Positions 60,273-64,000 of a stretch of 64,000 bases of DNA are shown here, piece after piece. Under the pieces are notes generated by a model, which saw only the letters and a list, made by a program, of their open reading frames with translations, was not told the DNA's origin and did no database searches. Source of the stretch: Caballeronia sp. SBC1 (GTDB lineage: Bacteria > Pseudomonadota > Gammaproteobacteria > Burkholderiales > Burkholderiaceae); the NCBI RefSeq assembly GCF_011493005.1, contig NZ_CP049160.1, positions 186,001 through 250,000 of the forward strand, given 5' to 3'. Each line of letters begins with the position of its first letter. Positions within the stretch are counted from its first letter, which is position 1. A program made the translations under genes and the position numbers.

Positions 60273-60877
60273 TCGGTTCCGTCCTCAGTCGTAAAAACAA
60301 TGTCGGCGCCCGGAGCCGCGCCGGCTGGCTGCCGAGGCCCGGAGTTTGGCTGTGAATGTCGTCGTACCGAGCCCAGGCGAGGGGGAGGGGTACCCTGGTA
60401 CCAGCTCCAGACCTTGCGCACGTACTCCTGGCGGGCGTCGGTACAGGCTTCCCCCTTGAGTTGGGTGCAGGCGCTGTTGTATGCACCGACAGCGTTCCAG
60501 CTAGCACCCTGCTGCCGGATGGTTCGCGCCAGAATCCACGCCCCGACATCGATATTCAGGCAGGGATCGTCAAGCAGGCGATCGCGCGTAATGCCAAAAC
60601 GTGCGAGTGTCGTCAGCCAGGATGAATTGATCTGCATAAGGCCAATATCAATCGTGCCCGTACGCGAAAAATGGCCGAGATTCCTCGCGTCGGGGCGACC
60701 GCTCGATTCCGTCTCTGCAATGGCCCACAACAGGCGCGGGTCAATGCTGTATTTCGCTCCCGATGCGACAAAACAGGCGCCGACATCGGCGTCAGACTGC
60801 GCGAATGCGGCAGGCGTCCCGGCAAACAGGACGGCTACGAAGACGAGCCAACGTGTCCAGAAAATCGGCAGTCGCAT
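60269..60877 (-). CDS. Lytic transglycosylase (VirB1/SLT-like)
   Basis: This 202-residue protein starts at the ATG at 60875-60877. A signal peptide ends near AFAQ (about 26). The SLT domain has the catalytic Glu in LLWAIAETESSGRPDA (about 49-64), GLMQINSSWL (about 79-88) and the AYNSACTQLKGEAC segment. The C-terminal tail is Pro/Arg-rich. Such enzymes open peptidoglycan for pilus assembly (F Orf169, TrbN, VirB1). It is the second gene of the leftward block. Confidence 0.87.
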   Translation of the reverse strand: MRLPIFWTRWLVFVAVLFAGTPAAFAQSDADVGACFVASGAKYSIDPRLLWAIAETESSGRPDARNLGHFSRTGTIDIGLMQINSSWLTTLARFGITRDRLLDDPCLNIDVGAWILARTIRQQGASWNAVGAYNSACTQLKGEACTDARQEYVRKVWSWYQGTPPPRLGSVRRHSQPNSGPRQPAGAAPGADIVFTTEDGTE

Positions 60878-60911
60878 GATTTTTCAGAGTGTCAAGAACG
60901 TGCGCAAGGCA

Positions 60912-61232
60912 TTACATCGACCTTCCCGGAAAGACCCGCGAGTGCACTGACGACACAACGTGGCGGACACATTGGCCCGTCGACAGAACGGCCATGTGCG
61001 CCGCCTCAACGATGAGCAGGGCGAGTCCGACATAGAACAGGGTCACCGTAATTGGGATGAGTGTTTCAGCGCCGGTACTTTGGGCGACATTCGTCGATAA
61101 GGCCCGGATCGTGTCCACAAACACAGCCGCCGCTGAGTCGCCGACAACGTGCCGGAACGGTGGGACAAAGGAAGCATTCGTCAAGAGCGACGCGACCATG
61201 AGGCCGAGCGCGACGCGGAGGATTTTTGACAT
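60912..61232 (-). CDS. Small membrane protein, first gene of the leftward tra block
   Basis: This 106-residue protein starts at the ATG at 61230-61232. It has a signal-like N-terminus (ILRVALGLMVASLLTNA) and a second membrane helix (ITVTLFYVGLALLIVEAAH, about 61-79), with a basic C-terminal tail. The layout superficially resembles a pilin or a small inner-membrane accessory protein, but the loop and charges do not match the pilin candidate at 51815-52138. No family was recognised. Confidence 0.55.
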   Translation of the reverse strand: MSKILRVALGLMVASLLTNASFVPPFRHVVGDSAAAVFVDTIRALSTNVAQSTGAETLIPITVTLFYVGLALLIVEAAHMAVLSTGQCVRHVVSSVHSRVFPGRSM

Positions 61233-61372
61233 GTGTAGAACCCGTTGGCATGAAAGAGTCGGCCCCTGAAACGCAACGATCAGGCCGTATCCGGGAAATG
61301 CGGATAAAAAACAGTCTCACAACAGAGTTACTATAACCGTATTAAGATTGTTGATTTAATGGTCAATCACCA
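61233..61372. promoter_or_regulatory. Divergent promoter region of the two tra blocks
   Basis: This 140-bp gap separates the leftward tra block from traF-traH. The right half is AT-rich (ACTATAACCGTATTAAGATTG, then GTTGATTTAATGG) and holds TATAAC at about 61331 and several -10-like hexamers. Promoters in both directions are expected here; exact boxes and operators were not identified. Confidence 0.5.
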
Positions 61373-62401
61373 ATGTCGCCAAGTCGAACGCGAAGGATTC
61401 TGGTCTGTGTCGCACTGTCCGTGGCGGGAGGGATCCTCGCGGGCCCAGCCGCGCGGGCAGACGGTTTCTACGAGGGAAAGAGCCAGGGATGGTTTTTTTA
61501 CGACGACGGCCGCGCGACGGCGCCGGTCGATGCAGTAGAGGTTGCGCCGGCAAGCCGTGTCGCGGTTGCCCCGGTCCCGGCGGCTCCGGCGCCCGCGTCA
61601 GCGCCGTCGAGTCCGGAACCTTTTTCAGTCCAGTGGCTGAGTCAAAAGATGCAAATACTGAAGCTGAACGCGATGAACCACCCGACCGAGGGGAACCTGC
61701 TGGCGTACATGTGGGCTCAGCGAATGATGCTCGACATGAGCCAGAACTTCGCCGACGTCGGTTCGAAAGTGGCTGCGGAGGATCCATACCTCAACGAAGA
61801 AGTCAGGTTCCCGACAGCGGCGGCCGCGCGCAGCAACGCACTATGGCACGTCGATCGCGCTCGGGAAGAGATCCTGACCGATCTGTCTGCACACGCAGGC
61901 CTGTGGTTCTTCTTCGATTCGCGGTGCGGGTTCTGTCAGGACGAGTTGCCGACTGTGAAGGCGCTTACTGACAAATACCACTTCCCCGTTAGGTACATCT
62001 CCGAAGACGGGGCGCCTTTGCAGGGGATGCGGCCTGAGGCCATGGTGGTCGACCGTAATCACGGCACGTTCAGGTCGTTCGAACTGAAATTGACGCCGGC
62101 GGTGGTGCTCGTTGTACCGCCTTCGACGGTGATGATCGTGGCGCACGGCGCAATGGCGCAGGATGAACTGCAGCGCAAGATCGTCGAGGCCGCGATCGAC
62201 GCCCAGCTGGTTCCGCAGGACCTGATGGATGCCGCGCAACTTGAAAAGCGGGGAATCATCAGTCCGGCGGATCTGGATAGGATGAAGAAAGTGGCTGCAG
62301 CCGCCAACACCGATGACCCAGCGGAGCTCGTCAAGCTAATGCGGGAAGCGGTTGGCCGCCGTATGCCAGGCGTAGTTCAGGGTACAGGGGGGCACCAGTA
62401 A
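61373..62401 (+). CDS. traF: TraF, F-type thioredoxin-like conjugation protein
   Basis: This 342-residue protein starts at the ATG at 61373. A signal peptide ends near AARA (about 29). The start of the mature protein (FYEGKSQGWFFYDD) is typical of TraF, followed by a Pro/Ala-rich insertion (about 55-85), the helical TraF region and a thioredoxin-like domain with FFDSRCGFCQDELP (CGFC, about 185-188). F TraF has lost its redox Cys pair in some lineages; here it is intact. It assists pilus assembly with TraH. Its stop overlaps the traH start (TAATG). Confidence 0.87.
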   Translation: MSPSRTRRILVCVALSVAGGILAGPAARADGFYEGKSQGWFFYDDGRATAPVDAVEVAPASRVAVAPVPAAPAPASAPSSPEPFSVQWLSQKMQILKLNAMNHPTEGNLLAYMWAQRMMLDMSQNFADVGSKVAAEDPYLNEEVRFPTAAAARSNALWHVDRAREEILTDLSAHAGLWFFFDSRCGFCQDELPTVKALTDKYHFPVRYISEDGAPLQGMRPEAMVVDRNHGTFRSFELKLTPAVVLVVPPSTVMIVAHGAMAQDELQRKIVEAAIDAQLVPQDLMDAAQLEKRGIISPADLDRMKKVAAAANTDDPAELVKLMREAVGRRMPGVVQGTGGHQ

Positions 62402-63882
62402 TGAAACTTCGGCGCACTATTCTCGCAGCTGCAGGGCTTCTTTCTTTCTTTTGCTCCGCTGTCCACGCGGACGTAAATTCGTCGCTGAACTCGATGTGGA
62501 ACTCGTCAGCTGGCGGGGCGATCACTGGCCAGAATGGCATGGGTGTATATGGGCCGTCCTATTACATGCGTGCCCCGGTGCAAAACTACCAGCTTGTGCA
62601 CATCGATCCGCCGCGGCTCGCGGCTGGCTGTTCAGGCATCGACGCATTTTTTGGCAGCTTTTCAATGTTATCCGGTGCGCAGCTCGAGTCGCTCGTGCGC
62701 AGCATTATTCAGGCAGCACCTGGATACCTCATGCAGTTGGCAATCAAGGCAGTCTGCGACGACTGCTACTCAATTATGGCTGCGATGAAGCACTATGCGG
62801 ACATGCTAAATAACGGGCAGATCAATTCATGTGCGGTAAGCAAGGCCGTTATCGGAAGCGCGATCAGCGCGACCGGCCTTGATAGTGAAGTGGGTGGGTC
62901 GTTTGCAAAGGACGTCGAAAACCAGACTGCCGTGGCGAAGGGCTGGTACACGGATATGTACGCTGGACTGAATGCGGCTTTCTCCGGCGGTCCAAACGTC
63001 AATCGCGGTGCGACGCAAAACGATACGACCGGGTACCGAAACACGTTTTTCAATACGATGTTCGCGACGGGGGCAGCAAACACGATGGACCTTGGTGCGC
63101 TCGGCGGGCAGGAGCCGGGCATGGAACTAATCATGAGCCTGTTCGGAACTGAGGTGCGTCCCGACACCAACAACAGTCCGGTTTCGAAATCGCCAATTGA
63201 CGACAAGGTATTTCCGGCGTCATTGACCTGGGAAGACCTTAAGGAAGGGTTCGATCCAGCCAAGCCCAGGCAGGTCTATCTATGCAACGACTTCCAGGCC
63301 AACGATGAGGGCTGCCAGCAGGTGACGCAGACCAACTTCACCTATCAGGGGATCCGCCGGTATCTGATCGACCAGCTTGCGGGTGTACAGCCGGCAGCAC
63401 CCGGTGGTATGTCCAGTCAGCCGGGCAACATCATTACAACGATTCAGTCCGGGTCCATTATCTACGACTACAACACCGGGACGGCCTTGACTTCGACTCA
63501 GCAGCAGTTCGTCAATGTTTTGGGTGTAAACATGCAGCGGATGATGATGGAGCTTACCGGCCTGAACCAGAACGACGCGATCCAGATCTACAACCAGTTG
63601 ATGGATGTGATGGCGGATCAGGTCACGTCGTCAGTGTCGTTTGCGATCATCAGTTCAGTTCAACAGGCATACAACCCAACGACCCAAGCGTCGCAATCGA
63701 TAGACAATACATTGAAGCGGATCTCGCCGATGAACGCTGACCAGAAAGCGGCGTTCCTAAAGTTTCAGCGCGATGCGCAGCAAAAGAGTGATTACGAGGC
63801 CCGGGCAAAGCGGACCATGGCGATCATCGAAGAGCTGAAGGAACTGAGAACTGAAAACGGTCTGATCAGCGCTACACATTGA
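62401..63882 (+). CDS. traH: TraH conjugation protein
   Basis: This 493-residue protein starts at the ATG at 62401 with a signal peptide ending near VHAD (about 23). TraH landmarks include SSAGGAITGQNGMGVYGPSY (about 35-54), PPRLAAGCSGIDAFFGSFSM (about 75-94), and two Cys in AVCDDCYSIM. The C-terminal part is a predicted coiled region (FLKFQRDAQQKSDYEARAKR). TraH is an outer-membrane-associated periplasmic protein needed for F-type pili and often precedes traG; here traG does not follow directly on this strand. Confidence 0.88.
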   Translation: MKLRRTILAAAGLLSFFCSAVHADVNSSLNSMWNSSAGGAITGQNGMGVYGPSYYMRAPVQNYQLVHIDPPRLAAGCSGIDAFFGSFSMLSGAQLESLVRSIIQAAPGYLMQLAIKAVCDDCYSIMAAMKHYADMLNNGQINSCAVSKAVIGSAISATGLDSEVGGSFAKDVENQTAVAKGWYTDMYAGLNAAFSGGPNVNRGATQNDTTGYRNTFFNTMFATGAANTMDLGALGGQEPGMELIMSLFGTEVRPDTNNSPVSKSPIDDKVFPASLTWEDLKEGFDPAKPRQVYLCNDFQANDEGCQQVTQTNFTYQGIRRYLIDQLAGVQPAAPGGMSSQPGNIITTIQSGSIIYDYNTGTALTSTQQQFVNVLGVNMQRMMMELTGLNQNDAIQIYNQLMDVMADQVTSSVSFAIISSVQQAYNPTTQASQSIDNTLKRISPMNADQKAAFLKFQRDAQQKSDYEARAKRTMAIIEELKELRTENGLISATH

Positions 63883-63886
63883 TCGG

Positions 63887-64000
63887 TCAACCGGCGAGCC
63901 AGAATGCGCAGTCTTGGTCGATCTGCGGCACGTATCGTCGCGACAATCGCACAAAGTCAGGCACGCCCCGGGCAGTGTTAAATAGCAGAGGAATCGCGAC
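63887..64000 (-). CDS. C-terminal end of a leftward gene, cut by window edge
   Basis: A leftward frame is open from the right edge to a TGA at 63887-63889, giving 37 codons (for example VPDFVRLSRRYVPQ and DCAFWLAG at the end). The residue composition looks natural and the stop lies four bases from the convergent traH stop, a usual gene spacing. The fragment is too short for recognition. Confidence 0.35.
   Translation of the reverse strand, partial: VAIPLLFNTARGVPDFVRLSRRYVPQIDQDCAFWLAG

Noticed and set aside
1..64000. tRNA or rRNA genes, CRISPR arrays, insertion sequences
   Set aside because: No cloverleaf with conserved T-loop, no regularly spaced repeats, and no transposase-like protein or terminal inverted repeats were found by reading.

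Overview
The window looks like part of a large conjugative plasmid or integrative conjugative element from a high-GC beta-proteobacterium, most likely Burkholderiaceae. This rests on the GC-rich coding pattern, frequent GTG starts, tightly overlapping genes, an E. coli-type LexA box and the style of the small accessory genes. No rRNA, tRNA, CRISPR array or insertion sequence was recognised.

Left part (1-20.0 kb) is a defence island. A leftward P-loop NTPase gene runs off the left edge. Divergent from it is an AbiE-type toxin-antitoxin pair preceded by two near-identical palindromic operators. Next come four rightward genes coupled by start/stop overlaps: a 1720-residue DEAD/DEAH helicase with a DUF1998-like C-terminus, an SNF2-type helicase, a large Eco57I/DrmMI-like N6-adenine methyltransferase and an SMC-like ABC ATPase. 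The set resembles class 1 DISARM with the DrmA- and DrmB-like parts in one chain, without DrmC and with an added ATPase. A separate DUF262/DUF1524 (GmrSD-like) gene follows.

Middle part (20.0-36.3 kb) is an accessory region of small, mostly unrecognised genes. A diverged direct repeat of about 145 bp lies at both ends of its first 12 kb. Notable items are a seven-gene operon led by a PIN-domain protein, a SRAP (YedK/HMCES-like) gene, a NinX-like gene split by a -1 shift at a T7 run, an unknown gene under a LexA box, two genes sharing a duplicated promoter-leader with a covarying hairpin, a 23-bp-arm inverted repeat, and two HTH regulators.

Right part (36.5-64 kb) is conjugation. Rightward genes encode an OB-fold (SSB-like) protein, a topoisomerase III with four zinc ribbons, and a membrane-anchored HD-domain protein that may be relaxase-related. 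The long leftward block (61.2 to 42.4 kb) encodes an F-type type IV secretion system: lytic transglycosylase, GspE-type ATPase, two thioredoxin-fold proteins, lipoprotein, TraL, TraE, TraK, TraB, TraV, pilin, TraC, TrbI, S26 peptidase, a TrbC-TraW fusion, TraU, a Sel1 protein and a sigma-like/HTH regulator. A terminator lies directly behind the pilin gene. TraF and TraH are divergent on the plus strand. TraD, TraG, TraN and an undisputed relaxase are not seen and would have to lie outside the window.
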